From positions 1 to 49,709 of the forward strand of contig JAAVXR010000053.1 of the NCBI GenBank assembly GCA_022790755.1: DNA of 49,709 nt, read 5' to 3'. The notes below the pieces were generated by a model, which ran no database searches, had not been told where the DNA came from, and was given only the letters and a program-made list of their open reading frames with translations. This document shows positions 25,723 through 34,089 of this stretch, piece by piece (position 1 is the stretch's first letter; the number at the start of each line of letters is the position of its first letter). This DNA is from Hespellia sp. (GTDB taxonomy: Bacteria; Bacillota; Clostridia; Lachnospirales; Lachnospiraceae). The translations under genes were made by a program, and so were the position numbers.

Positions 25723-25740
25723 GTACTTTGAGCAAAGTAC
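25723..25740. repeat. Short near-perfect palindrome
   Basis: GTACTTTG-AG-CAAAGTAC is an 8-bp inverted repeat with a 2-bp centre. GTAC recurs just downstream at 25750-25753. No promoter is obvious beside it and its role is unknown. Confidence 0.4.
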
Positions 25741-25775
25741 TGTGATTCAGTACAAAAGGGAAGTATATTAATATA

Positions 25776-25817
25776 AAACACCCTGACCGGTAAGTGTCAG
25801 GGTGTTTGTTATTTTTT
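25776..25817. terminator. Bidirectional intrinsic terminator
   Basis: AAACACCCTGAC (25776-25787) pairs perfectly with GTCAGGGTGTTT (25796-25807). T-rich tracts occur on both outer sides, so it can end the plus-strand ABC operon and the minus-strand unit that stops at 25843. Confidence 0.9.
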
Positions 25818-25842
25818 AAAGTTATTTCGTTAGATTTGCAGA

Positions 25843-26106
25843 TCATTCCTCGATAATTTGAATTTCCAGGTAATCAAAATCAATGGTATCAATAAAATGA
25901 TCCTGGTAGAATCGAGCTTTGGCATGGCGCTTGAACTCTGTGATTGTAGGGTCTAGCCATATGGGAGCGCTCAGATCAAATTCATAGCAAATTTTGTCCA
26001 GAGCATGAAAAATCTTGTGTGTCCGAGTGTCATTCGAATCATCGCATATCACGATATCTTTGATCAGATGATTATCTTTTATTACCTTTCCCCATAAGCG
26101 GAACAT
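25843..26106 (-). CDS. 87-residue conserved-looking hypothetical protein
   Basis: A soluble, mixed-charge protein (MFRLWGKVIKDNHLIKDIVI at its start; ends LEIQIIEE) with no motif I recognise. Start chosen at the ATG after GGAGGTCGTTAC. It follows the kinase-like gene by 19 bp on the same strand and ends at the bidirectional terminator, so the two form one transcript. Function unknown; the operon link is the only clue. Confidence 0.7.
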   Translation of the reverse strand: MFRLWGKVIKDNHLIKDIVICDDSNDTRTHKIFHALDKICYEFDLSAPIWLDPTITEFKRHAKARFYQDHFIDTIDFDYLEIQIIEE

Positions 26107-26125
26107 GTAACGACCTCCATGTATA

Positions 26126-26611
26126 TTATATGTATTCAAGTTTCTCAAAATACTGCATTAGAATACTGGCACAATTCTCCACTCCTAGTTCAGAAGTATT
26201 CAGAATCATATGATAATCGTTCACGTCTCCCCAGGACTTTCCGGTATGTTCGTAATAATAATCGGCCCGGGCTTTATCTGTCTTTTCCACAAGTTCTCTG
26301 GCTTCGTCATAACTCAAAGAATGAAGCTCCATGACACGGTGAATGCGATCTTCCATATCGGCGCTGACATAGATATTCAAGACATTCATCTGTTTTCTCA
26401 AGATATCACATGCACAACGTCCTAAAATAATACATGGATTTTTGGCCAATTCACGAATCGCATCTGCCTCTGTCTCGTATGCATGGTCTGCCAGCTCATG
26501 TTCAATAGAATCTTTATTGTATACAGGAATCCCAAGCCTTTCGGAAAGCTCCTGTGCGATGACGCTAGCCCCTGTTCCATATCGGCGGCTCATGGTGATG
26601 ACTAATTTCAT
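26126..26611 (-). CDS. Cytidylate kinase-like family protein
   Basis: A 161-residue P-loop-fold protein of the cytidylate kinase-like family. The N-terminus MKLVITMSRRYGTGASVIAQ takes the place of a Walker A loop and, as is common in this family, lacks the classical Lys-Ser/Thr. Later parts include CIILGRCACDILRKQ and IYVSADMEDRIHRVMELHSL, resembling the NMP-binding and lid regions. The in vivo substrate of this family is not settled. Start ATG 26611 follows ATGGAGGAAAT, which is part of the leader motif shared with the Na/Pi gene. Confidence 0.82.
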   Translation of the reverse strand: MKLVITMSRRYGTGASVIAQELSERLGIPVYNKDSIEHELADHAYETEADAIRELAKNPCIILGRCACDILRKQMNVLNIYVSADMEDRIHRVMELHSLSYDEARELVEKTDKARADYYYEHTGKSWGDVNDYHMILNTSELGVENCASILMQYFEKLEYI

Positions 26612-26724
26612 ATATTTCCTCCATTCTGTGCACGTTCTACAGCACAAATAGGTATGGGTGAAATGTACTTTTTTCACTCCTCCTTGGTAAGAACTTTTTC
26701 CCTGATTGGGTAACATTCATTATA
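26612..26724 (-). promoter_or_regulatory. Promoter and leader of the kinase-like gene, sharing the Na/Pi leader module
   Basis: On the minus strand TATAAT (26724-26719) precedes a leader of about 100 nt. It contains a GTGAAA/TTTCAC stem and the 33-nt module 26648-26616 with a GTGC/GCAC hairpin ending GAATGGAGGAA. Over about 70 nt it is nearly identical to the leader at 19998-20068. The loop bases vary while paired positions and the Shine-Dalgarno segment are kept. A short reading frame from a GTG at 26677 continues in frame into the kinase-like gene. Confidence 0.65.
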
Positions 26725-26884
26725 ACACTAGATCAGAGAACAGTAAAGGAAAACAAGATTTCCAAAGTGACGAATCTCTCACTGAAAGTTATATTTTCAT
26801 TGCCAATGTATTTGCATATCTATTTATCGCGCCCATCTCATTGATTGCAGTTGCCAAAAAAGCCCGGATTGCCTTGACGTGATG

Positions 26885-26913
26885 TTGACTTGGTGAAACC
26901 ATTATGCTAAAAT
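26885..26913 (+). promoter_or_regulatory. Predicted SigA promoter of the PfoR-like gene
   Basis: TTGACT at 26885-26890, a 17-bp spacer and TAAAAT at 26908-26913, giving a start about 60 nt before the ATG at 26980. Confidence 0.65.
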
Positions 26914-26979
26914 GACAGGAATGACAAGACACATGTAAAGGTATGTTGATGTTTTAATCTAAGAGGCAGAGGGAAAGAG

Positions 26980-28023
26980 ATGAAAAGGTTTTTTATTGAT
27001 GGGTTAGGTGGAATGGCCCAGGGGCTGTTCGCAACATTGATTATCGGTACGATTATTCAGCAAATTGGTACGTTTGTGGGGGGACAATATGGTGATCTGA
27101 TCTATCTGGTCGGGAAGATGGCGGCGGCGATGACCGGGGCTGGTATCGGCGTAGGGGTTGCCAGAAAGTTCGAGGCGGACCAGTTGGTGGTTGTCTCAGC
27201 TGCCACTGCTGGAATGGTTGGAGCTTTTGCGAGCAGATTGCTGGCTGGCACAGTACTTACGGAAGGTAACATGTTACTGGCTGGTCCGGGAGAACCTTTG
27301 GGGGCGTTCCTTGCAGCGTTTGTAGCGATTGAATTGGGCGGTCTATTGTCTGGAAAAACCAAGATTGATATTCTGATTACGCCCTGCATTTCGATCGGTA
27401 CGGGTTCTGCCGTTGGTCTGGTGCTTGGCCCGCCGATTTCTAAGTTTATGACATGGATTGGCTCTCTGATTAATTGGGGGACAGAGCAAAAACCACTTGT
27501 GATGGGAATTGTGGTGTCTGTGTTGATGGGAATGCTTCTGACGCTTCCGATTAGTTCCGCAGCGATCGGGGTTGTCCTGAATCTTTCCGGGCTTGCCGCT
27601 GGGGCTGCAACGATCGGTTGTTGCTGTAATATGGTTGGATTTGCTGTTGCAAGTTTTCGTGAAAATGGTTTTGGAGGCTTGCTGGCGCAGGGGATTGGTA
27701 CCTCCATGCTACAAGTACCAAATATCATAAAAAAACCGCTCATCTGGTTGCCCGCGATTCTGTCCAGTGCGATACTTGGCCCAGTAGGGACGTTGTTGTT
27801 ACATATGACGAATAATGCGACAGGTTCCGGTATGGGAACTGCCGGGTTGGTGGGACAGATCATGACGTGGCAGACCATGATACAGTCGGAACCACAGATG
27901 GTGGTGTTGGCAAAGATCATTGCAATTCAAGTAGTTTTGCCGGCAGTTGTGACGTTGCTCTTCTCTGAGTTGATGCGGAAGGCAAAATTAATCAAGCCTG
28001 GGGATATGAAATTGGAACTTTAA
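26980..28023 (+). CDS. PTS IIC-like / PfoR family membrane protein
   Basis: A 347-residue, glycine-rich polytopic protein with about nine to ten membrane spans, matching the PTS_EIIC_2 (PfoR-like) family. No IIA or IIB domains or genes are nearby, so classical sugar phosphotransfer is doubtful. Family members are named after PfoR, a regulator of perfringolysin in Clostridium perfringens, but their transport function is not established. A Cys cluster (IGCCCNMVGF, near 209-218) is notable. Ribosome site GAGGCAGAGGGAAAGAG; the gene appears monocistronic. Confidence 0.8.
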   Translation: MKRFFIDGLGGMAQGLFATLIIGTIIQQIGTFVGGQYGDLIYLVGKMAAAMTGAGIGVGVARKFEADQLVVVSAATAGMVGAFASRLLAGTVLTEGNMLLAGPGEPLGAFLAAFVAIELGGLLSGKTKIDILITPCISIGTGSAVGLVLGPPISKFMTWIGSLINWGTEQKPLVMGIVVSVLMGMLLTLPISSAAIGVVLNLSGLAAGAATIGCCCNMVGFAVASFRENGFGGLLAQGIGTSMLQVPNIIKKPLIWLPAILSSAILGPVGTLLLHMTNNATGSGMGTAGLVGQIMTWQTMIQSEPQMVVLAKIIAIQVVLPAVVTLLFSELMRKAKLIKPGDMKLEL

Positions 28024-28186
28024 AGGAAGATTTCTGTGGAAAAAGTCTTGAAAATTATAAAAAATAAATTAATTGTTCGACTTAATAGTGCTTTGCAGTA
28101 CCATTTTGTGCTATAATATATAGTTGAACGGGCTGGATATAAGACCGGAAGAATGTATATATTGCGCTTGAGAGGAGAACAATTTT

Positions 28187-28909
28187 ATGCAGTACGGGAT
28201 ACAGGATGCGATAAAGATTTACGAAGACGTGGACAGTTGGAAGACGGTCATTTTCTTGTATAATGCGGCTCTGAAGGAAGTGGGTACAAAGCTGGAGATT
28301 CTAAATGAGGAATTTCAGCATGTGCATCAGTATAATCCAATTGAGCACATTAAGACAAGGATTAAAACACCTGAGAGCATCGTCAAGAAGTTAAAACGCT
28401 ATGGATACGAGACATCTATAGAAAATATGGTGAAATATGTCAATGATATTGCTGGTGTGAGAATGATTTGTTCCTTCACTTCTGACATTTACCGATTGGC
28501 GGAGATGATCGGGAATCAAAGTGATTTGAAAGTGATATCAATCAAAGACTACATAAAGAATCCAAAAACCAGCGGTTATCGAAGCTATCACATGTTGGTC
28601 TCTGTACCGATCTTTTTATCGGACAGTGTAGTAAACACGCGGGTGGAGATTCAGATTCGGACGATTGCTATGGATTTCTGGGCGAGTCTCGAACATAAGA
28701 TTTATTATAAGTTTGAGGGAAATGCACCGGAGTATATTAGTCAAGAACTGCAGGAATGTGCGGAGATGGTCTCAGAACTGGATGATAAGATGTTATCATT
28801 GAACGAAGCAATTCTCGCATTTCAAGGTGGTAAGGTTACACCGTATGACAAAAAGGATGAGCATGTGCAGGAGCATGCCAAAAGACAGATTATGATGGGT
28901 CTGGGCTGA
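28187..28909 (+). CDS. Small alarmone synthetase (GTP pyrophosphokinase family)
   Basis: A 240-residue RelA/SpoT-synthetase-only protein that makes (p)ppGpp or related alarmones from ATP and GTP/GDP. Characteristic segments are IKTPESIVKKLKRYG, NDIAGVRMICSF, KNPKTSGYRSYHM and VEIQIRTIAMDFWASLEHKI. There is no hydrolase domain and no TGS/ACT regulatory region, which places it with RelP/RelQ-type enzymes. A TATAAT at 28112-28117 lies about 70 bp upstream and the start has GAGAGGAG. The stop codon lies in the loop of its own terminator. Confidence 0.92.
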   Translation: MQYGIQDAIKIYEDVDSWKTVIFLYNAALKEVGTKLEILNEEFQHVHQYNPIEHIKTRIKTPESIVKKLKRYGYETSIENMVKYVNDIAGVRMICSFTSDIYRLAEMIGNQSDLKVISIKDYIKNPKTSGYRSYHMLVSVPIFLSDSVVNTRVEIQIRTIAMDFWASLEHKIYYKFEGNAPEYISQELQECAEMVSELDDKMLSLNEAILAFQGGKVTPYDKKDEHVQEHAKRQIMMGLG

Positions 28910-28925
28910 AAGCCTGGACCTTTTT
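28898..28925 (+). terminator. Terminator overlapping the alarmone synthetase stop codon
   Basis: GGTCTGGGC (28898-28906) pairs with GCCTGGACC (28912-28920) with two G-U pairs, followed by TTTTT. The 5-nt loop contains the TGA stop codon, so ribosomes finishing the gene would melt the hairpin. Confidence 0.75.
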
Positions 28926-28938
28926 AGGTGTGAAGAAA

Positions 28939-29177
28939 AGAATCCATGTAAGCGGCAAAACGCTCTGTTTTTCGAACTGCAAAGCGCGTAGCATGTCCCA
29001 TTCAGACTCCATTACACAAGACATTGCGATGAGCCTTTGAAAGCGAAAATCGTGTCAGCTTAGGCTTCCACGATTTTTAAGTCTCATCTCCATCGTGCAA
29101 AAGTCGTCCGGATGGAACATGCTGTGCGCTTTTCATCAGTTCGGAAAACAGAGCGTTTTGCCGCTTACATGGATTCT
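28939..29177 (+). repeat. Palindromic element copy 1 (core in plus orientation)
   Basis: Outer arms 28939-28979 and 29137-29177 are 41-bp inverted repeats with a single T-G mismatch. A weaker pairing continues inward (AGCGCGTAGCATGTCCCA against its partner at 29113-29131). The centre is a 107-bp core (29003-29109) of nested hairpins, including AAATCGTG/CACGATTT and GATGAG/CTCATC. The core matches that of copy 2 in inverse orientation at roughly 85% identity with one single-base gap in each copy, while the arms of the two copies are unrelated. No protein-coding gene lies inside. Confidence 0.85.
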
Positions 29178-29230
29178 CTCTAATTTGAATGTGGTAACGG
29201 ATGGACTTTATTTGCTTCTGGGAATATCCA

Positions 29231-29448
29231 GGGAAATCGCAGCTCAGGTAGGCAGCTCTGGTGTGTGCACCCAAGGTATGGCGGCGGGACGACTTTTGTA
29301 CAATGAAGATGAGACTCAGGAATCGTGGAAGCTTTTGCTGAACACGATTCTGTTTTAGGAGGCTCATCGTAATGTCCTGTGCAATGGAGTCTGGCCGCCA
29401 TACCTTGGGTGCACACACCAGAGCTGCCTACCTGAGCTGCGATTTCCC
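29231..29448 (-). repeat. Palindromic element copy 2 (core in minus orientation)
   Basis: Outer arms 29231-29284 and 29395-29448 are a perfect 54-bp inverted repeat. The core 29287-29393, read on the minus strand, is 107 bp and homologous to the copy 1 core. One hairpin pair covaries: A-T in copy 1 (AAATCGTG/CACGATTT) is G-C in copy 2 (GAATCGTG/CACGATTC). The element lies 53 bp after copy 1 and ends 37 bp before the yitT-type promoter. No gene is carried. Confidence 0.85.
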
Positions 29449-29484
29449 GTCCCTTACTTTTTCCAACAGAATTTCGTATATTTA

Positions 29485-29513
29485 TTGTAAATCAAATTCT
29501 CCAATGTTAATAT
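29485..29513 (+). promoter_or_regulatory. Predicted promoter of the YitT gene
   Basis: TTGTAA at 29485-29490, a 17-bp spacer and TAATAT at 29508-29513, just outside the right arm of palindromic element 2. Confidence 0.5.
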
Positions 29514-29556
29514 GAGAACAGTTGTCTGAATATGTCATAATTGGAGGAAAAGAAAG

Positions 29557-30444
29557 ATGTGGAGAGGACTGGGACGCCGAGAGCAGGAACATTTAACACA
29601 GATAAGTTATGTTCTGGTTGGGAGCCTTTTGTATGCATTTGCAATGAACGTGATTATTACACCCTTGGGGCTTTACAGTGGGGGATTTTACGGGATTGCT
29701 CAGTTGATTCGGACTTTTTTGACTGGGTTCCTCAAAATACATTTGCAAAAAGGGCTTGATTTGGCCGGTATCATTTATTTTTTAATCAATATTCCACTAT
29801 TGTATATGGCATATCGTGTGATGGGGAAATCTTTTTTTGTGAAAACATTGGTTACTGTAATTATTCAGAGTTTTTTCTTGGCGGCAGTTCCGATTCCAGA
29901 CGAACCGATTGTTTCAGATTATCTGACAGCATGTTTGATTGGTGGTATCGTATCGGGTACTGGTTCCGGTATGGTTCTCCGGGGAAGAAGTTCGGCGGGC
30001 GGACAGGATATTTTGGGGATCTGTTTTGCGAAAAAGAATCCAGATTTTAGTGTGGGTAAACTGTCTATTTTGATGAATTTTGTGATATATATGATTTGCC
30101 TGTTTTTATTTAACATTGAAATTGTGATCTATTCTTTGATATATGCAATGGTGCATGGGCTTGCGGTGGACCGGGTGCACATTCAGAATATCAATATGAG
30201 TGTTATGATTTTTACAAAAAAGGAAGGAATCCAAGAGGCAATCATGCAGCAGATGAATCGTGGTGTGACCAACTGGGAAGGAATGGGTGCATATACTCAG
30301 GATACAGCCAGTATTTTATATGTCGTTATTTCCAAGTATGAAGTGGCTCAGATTAAGCGGGTGGTCCACAGTATTGACCAGGATGCCTTTATGATCTTGA
30401 CTGAGGGCTGTTCTGTGGATGGGAACTTTGAAAAGCGATTGTGA
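29557..30444 (+). CDS. YitT family membrane protein
   Basis: A 295-residue protein with five or six membrane spans and a C-terminal cytoplasmic DUF2179-type domain (about 215-295; VMIFTKKEGIQEAIMQQMNR, RVVHSIDQDAFMILTEGCSV). Family hallmarks include FAMNVIITPLGLYSGGFYGI and the small-residue-rich GTGSGMVLRGRSSAGGQDIL. YitT-type proteins are common in Firmicutes and of unknown transport function. The ribosome site is TTGGAGGA. It appears monocistronic. Confidence 0.9.
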   Translation: MWRGLGRREQEHLTQISYVLVGSLLYAFAMNVIITPLGLYSGGFYGIAQLIRTFLTGFLKIHLQKGLDLAGIIYFLINIPLLYMAYRVMGKSFFVKTLVTVIIQSFFLAAVPIPDEPIVSDYLTACLIGGIVSGTGSGMVLRGRSSAGGQDILGICFAKKNPDFSVGKLSILMNFVIYMICLFLFNIEIVIYSLIYAMVHGLAVDRVHIQNINMSVMIFTKKEGIQEAIMQQMNRGVTNWEGMGAYTQDTASILYVVISKYEVAQIKRVVHSIDQDAFMILTEGCSVDGNFEKRL

Positions 30445-30561
30445 TTTTTGGAAATGGGAGTGGAAAGAAAATTTTGTGGATAAGTTTGTCTCTTGCAATC
30501 TTCTATTTTTTCATTATAATAACATATAATATTTCATGTGTAGAACGAGGAGGGAATAGAA

Positions 30562-31518
30562 ATGAATAGGAAGGTACAGAGAAATTATGAAGCACTTGCA
30601 TCTGTAAATGGATTACGATTGGATCCGCAGAGTGGTGTGATGTATGGAAATGTTTCCGGCTACAGTGTTCAGCTCTATGCGTCGAGTGACGGACAGCCGT
30701 ATATGTTGACGATGAGTTTTGCTGTTACTCGTAACGCGGAGCCACTTACGAAGGAAGAATGTAAATCATTTTCAAAGCAGTACAAGCAGATTATGTCATT
30801 GAGACAACAGCAAAATCTTGTGTTGGTTTCGTTGAGAGCTTACAGTAAACAGGAAAAACTACAAGAAAACGTGAAGGAGGCGTTAAGTGTATCGGCTGCT
30901 TTTTTACGTCAGAATGGTTTTACAGAATGTTGTCAGGCTTGTGGGCAGACAACGTCTACATATAGCTGTATGGTTGGAAACGCGGCGATGCAGGTTTGTC
31001 CATCTTGTTATCAGAATATCAGTCAGTCGGAGAATATGAAACTGCAGCAAAAAGAGCAGGCGAGCGAAAATTTGATTGGTGGAATTGTCGGGGCAATTCT
31101 GGGTTCCTTGTTGGGAGCTGTCTGCATTTTGTTGATCAGCCAACTTGGATATGTGGCGGCAATTTCCGGTGTAGTTATGGCTGTATGTACATTGAAAGGA
31201 TACGAATTGCTGGGAAAGAAGCTGACCACCAGAGGAGTAGTAATCAGTGTGGTATTGATGTGTGTGGTAACATTTTTGACAAACCGTCTGGACTGGGCAA
31301 TTCTGGTAAGTCAGGAGTTAGACTGGGGAATCAGCTACTCTTATCAGGCAGTACCATATCTGATAGAGGAAGAAATTATAGAGATGGGTAGCTATTACGG
31401 TAACTTAATTATGATTTATCTTTTCGTGATAGTCGGAGCAGTTCCTATGGTGAGAAATATTCTCCGGAATCAAAAAAATGCAGGACGGATATATCGTATG
31501 GGCGGAACAGAGCTTTAA
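30562..31518 (+). CDS. Membrane protein with a two-CxxC zinc-ribbon-like motif, unknown
   Basis: A 318-residue protein. The N-terminal soluble domain (about 1-115) is followed by a four-cysteine knuckle (CQAC ... CPSC, about 122-150), a short linker, then three or four membrane spans (GGIVGAILGSLLGAVCILLI; VVISVVLMCVVTFL; LIMIYLFVIVGAVPM). I do not recognise a named family. The zinc-like knuckle next to the membrane suggests protein-protein or nucleic-acid contact at the inner face. Start follows AGGAGGGAATAG. The next gene begins 30 bp later in the same orientation. Confidence 0.7.
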   Translation: MNRKVQRNYEALASVNGLRLDPQSGVMYGNVSGYSVQLYASSDGQPYMLTMSFAVTRNAEPLTKEECKSFSKQYKQIMSLRQQQNLVLVSLRAYSKQEKLQENVKEALSVSAAFLRQNGFTECCQACGQTTSTYSCMVGNAAMQVCPSCYQNISQSENMKLQQKEQASENLIGGIVGAILGSLLGAVCILLISQLGYVAAISGVVMAVCTLKGYELLGKKLTTRGVVISVVLMCVVTFLTNRLDWAILVSQELDWGISYSYQAVPYLIEEEIIEMGSYYGNLIMIYLFVIVGAVPMVRNILRNQKNAGRIYRMGGTEL

Positions 31519-31548
31519 ACAAAGATAAATACGGATGGAGGATGAAGG

Positions 31549-33132
31549 ATGGCCGGGGTGAAAGAAATGGGGGGAAGTTCCTTACCTGCCGCCATGACTG
31601 CCGCTGAGGCAAGAAATCTTGAGAAGATTGCAGAAATGGATGCGGGAGCGGTGTTGATTGCAGAAGCGGCAGAGCGATTGCATGAAAGCAAAAAGGAACT
31701 GGAGCAGGAACAATCTGCAAAAGAACAAGAGCGGGAGCAGGAAAAAGAATATAGGGATACCCCGGAACTCTCCAGACAGAGTAAGTGGTTTGGCATTCAA
31801 GGAAAGCTGTTGCAAAATGCGAGCATAAAATGGGTGCTGGAAATGGAAGAAGCGCTTTGGGAAGAACTTTTGAATTGGATGCCTGAGAGAAACACAGGTC
31901 TTGCCCAACAATTTGCAGAGCTGTCTCGATTATATATTGCTCTTTTGGAAGCAATTCTGACACATACAATTGGAGAAGAGCAGACAGAGCAAATTGGCAG
32001 ACTGGATGCAGTGCTGGCGACGAAATTGAATTTGCTGTTGGAGACAAATTTGAGTGACCTAATAGATTTGTTGGGCAAAACAGAACAGAAAGAAGCAATA
32101 AAACTTATAAAAGCAGTGATATATAAGCAGGTGACTGGAGAATCCATTTCACCAGGGGCGGCTGATAAATTGTTCATCAAGGGAAAAGCGATGGGCGGTA
32201 ACGGGCACAGTTTTCTGTCTGAAGCAGGAACGAGTCAAAGTGGTATGGGCAAAAGATTCTCCGGAAATGCCTCCGAGTCTGCTTCTTCCGTCTCCTCGGC
32301 AAAAGAGGGAATGATTTATACACTGTCGAATGGAAGGAAGGTTCAGGTTAGCCAAGGATTTCGTGCACAACAGCGTTCCACAGAAGAACAGATCAGTCAG
32401 AGAAATATGGTCTTAAATGGGAATAAGAACTATTCTTTTTCCGGCAAAAAGACAGCCTCTGTGGGAGATATGCTGTCGACGGCCGATCGCCTGGCAAGAC
32501 ATATGAATGGAAGTGGAAATTTGTTTCAGAATGCAGGAATCAGCGCGAAAAATGAAGAATTGGCGGGAATTCTTGCGGCGATGACTTCGATCAAAGGTAT
32601 GGTATATAGTTCGGGGACGGAACGAGAAAATGTGGTAAATTATCCATTGAAAAGTGCGTTTGATCAGATGGTGGATCATTATCTCATGCAGAGAGGCGGT
32701 TATAAAATCTACTATTATACGACCAGTCTGTATGAAAAGACGAAAAATCCGCAGAAGGCAATAGAAGGCGGTCTGGAATATGCGTACAAATTATTTCTGG
32801 AGAAAAAAGGGGATGCGGCATTCAACAGTCGCTCTGCATACTCAGAGCAGGCAGGATTTTTCCAGATGCTGCTGAAAGGGATGCCGTTGGATGCCGACAT
32901 CCGAAAAGGGATGAAAATTCTGGAGGAAAACTGGAGAGAGTTTCTGCAGGCTATCGGCGAGGGCGAGAAAAAGTTGATTGCCTTGACGATGCAAAAGCAC
33001 AGTCCATGGGGAATGCTGTTTGAGTCTGAGGAAATCAAAAAGTCCGGGAAAGAAAAAAAGTTTTTGGTAGAGGCAATCTGTTTTGTAGCATTGGTTTTGT
33101 TGTATTTTTGTTTTCGATGGTTTTTTGGATAG
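31549..33132 (+). CDS. 527-residue tail-anchored protein, unknown
   Basis: A largely helical, soluble protein with one hydrophobic segment at the extreme C-terminus (AICFVALVLLYFCFRWFFG), so it is probably tail-anchored with the bulk in the cytoplasm. Residues 30-75 form a Glu/Lys-rich coiled coil (ESKKELEQEQSAKEQEREQE). A Ser/Gly-rich linker (about 225-265) separates two helical parts. No enzymatic motif is visible. The tight spacing to the preceding zinc-knuckle membrane protein suggests a pair. It ends convergent to the AraC gene with a 22-bp gap. Confidence 0.65.
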   Translation: MAGVKEMGGSSLPAAMTAAEARNLEKIAEMDAGAVLIAEAAERLHESKKELEQEQSAKEQEREQEKEYRDTPELSRQSKWFGIQGKLLQNASIKWVLEMEEALWEELLNWMPERNTGLAQQFAELSRLYIALLEAILTHTIGEEQTEQIGRLDAVLATKLNLLLETNLSDLIDLLGKTEQKEAIKLIKAVIYKQVTGESISPGAADKLFIKGKAMGGNGHSFLSEAGTSQSGMGKRFSGNASESASSVSSAKEGMIYTLSNGRKVQVSQGFRAQQRSTEEQISQRNMVLNGNKNYSFSGKKTASVGDMLSTADRLARHMNGSGNLFQNAGISAKNEELAGILAAMTSIKGMVYSSGTERENVVNYPLKSAFDQMVDHYLMQRGGYKIYYYTTSLYEKTKNPQKAIEGGLEYAYKLFLEKKGDAAFNSRSAYSEQAGFFQMLLKGMPLDADIRKGMKILEENWREFLQAIGEGEKKLIALTMQKHSPWGMLFESEEIKKSGKEKKFLVEAICFVALVLLYFCFRWFFG

Positions 33133-33154
33133 AAAGTTTGCACAGACGGAAGTT

Positions 33155-34015
33155 CTATGCATCAAAGTTGTCGCTTGAATGAATCGTATCGCGGGGGGAT
33201 TCTCCAAATTCTTTTTTGTATGCTCTGGAAAATGTGGAGTAGTCCTGAAAACCACACTGATAGCAAGCCTGCATTACGGGTTCCCCCTGTAAAATGAAGT
33301 CTTTTGCAAGAAGCAGCCGTTTGCGATTGATATAGCTTCCGATGGTACAACCGGTTTCTGCTTTAAATAATCGCATCATGTAGTATTTACTTAAATATAG
33401 TTTGTTTGCAAGCGTGTCCATAGTTAAGGGATCGGTTAAATGGGCATTGATATATTGGATCAAATCTATTATTTTTGGATTTGAGAGCCGCGTATCCAAA
33501 AATTCTAGTCGGTTTCGGATCGCAGCGCGATTTAATTGGATCATAAATTCCAAAAATAAAACTTGGCGGTATAAATCACTGGCATATTCCATATCTTCAA
33601 AAGAGTGTTCTAATCGAGATGTGATTTGAAAAAGAGAGCTCTTTTTCATGGATTGAATGCGAAGCACGTTGGAGCATTCTCGTTTGGCTTTTTCAAAACA
33701 ATATCCCAAGTCACAGTTTTCTGTTCGGTATGCCTCAAGAAAACCGGGTGAAATATAGACGATTATACGTTCGTACGGTTCAGAATCATCGACCAAGACC
33801 CGATGCATTTCATTGCGATTGACGAGAATGATGTCGTAAGGTTCCAAGTCATAAGATTTCCCTTCTATAAAGTACTGAATCTTTCCACGGATGAAGATAG
33901 TAATTTTATGAAAATCATGGTAATGATATTCATACTCTTTTGCGATCCGATCGGTCAAATGAAAAATTCGAAAATCACTGTTCAGATATCCACGTTTCAA
34001 ATTATAAAACGACAT
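33155..34015 (-). CDS. AraC family transcriptional regulator
   Basis: A 286-residue regulator: an N-terminal cupin-like sensor domain (YHYHDFHKITIFIRGKIQYF; LEPYDIILVNRNEMHRV) and a C-terminal double helix-turn-helix (about 180-280), with LANKLYLSKYYMMRLFKAET and the second helix pair ending in CGFQDYSTFSRAYKKEFGES. The cupin suggests a small-molecule ligand, often a sugar. It is divergent from dapF across 178 bp and may regulate it or itself. Ligand unknown. Confidence 0.9.
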   Translation of the reverse strand: MSFYNLKRGYLNSDFRIFHLTDRIAKEYEYHYHDFHKITIFIRGKIQYFIEGKSYDLEPYDIILVNRNEMHRVLVDDSEPYERIIVYISPGFLEAYRTENCDLGYCFEKAKRECSNVLRIQSMKKSSLFQITSRLEHSFEDMEYASDLYRQVLFLEFMIQLNRAAIRNRLEFLDTRLSNPKIIDLIQYINAHLTDPLTMDTLANKLYLSKYYMMRLFKAETGCTIGSYINRKRLLLAKDFILQGEPVMQACYQCGFQDYSTFSRAYKKEFGESPRDTIHSSDNFDA

Positions 34016-34089
34016 AATTACCTCTCGATCATTTTAGGTTACTTTCAGACAATTCATTTATGTAATACACTTGTATTATAAAGCATTTT

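Noticed and set aside
26706..26881. 58-codon open plus-strand frame with a hydrophobic segment before the PfoR-like gene
   Set aside because: No start codon with ribosome site, and it overlaps the minus-strand promoter and leader; probably chance or an old remnant.
29095..29358. 87-codon plus-strand frame across both palindromic elements
   Set aside because: The frame crosses the arm of one element and the core of the other, has no ribosome site, and is explained by the repeats.
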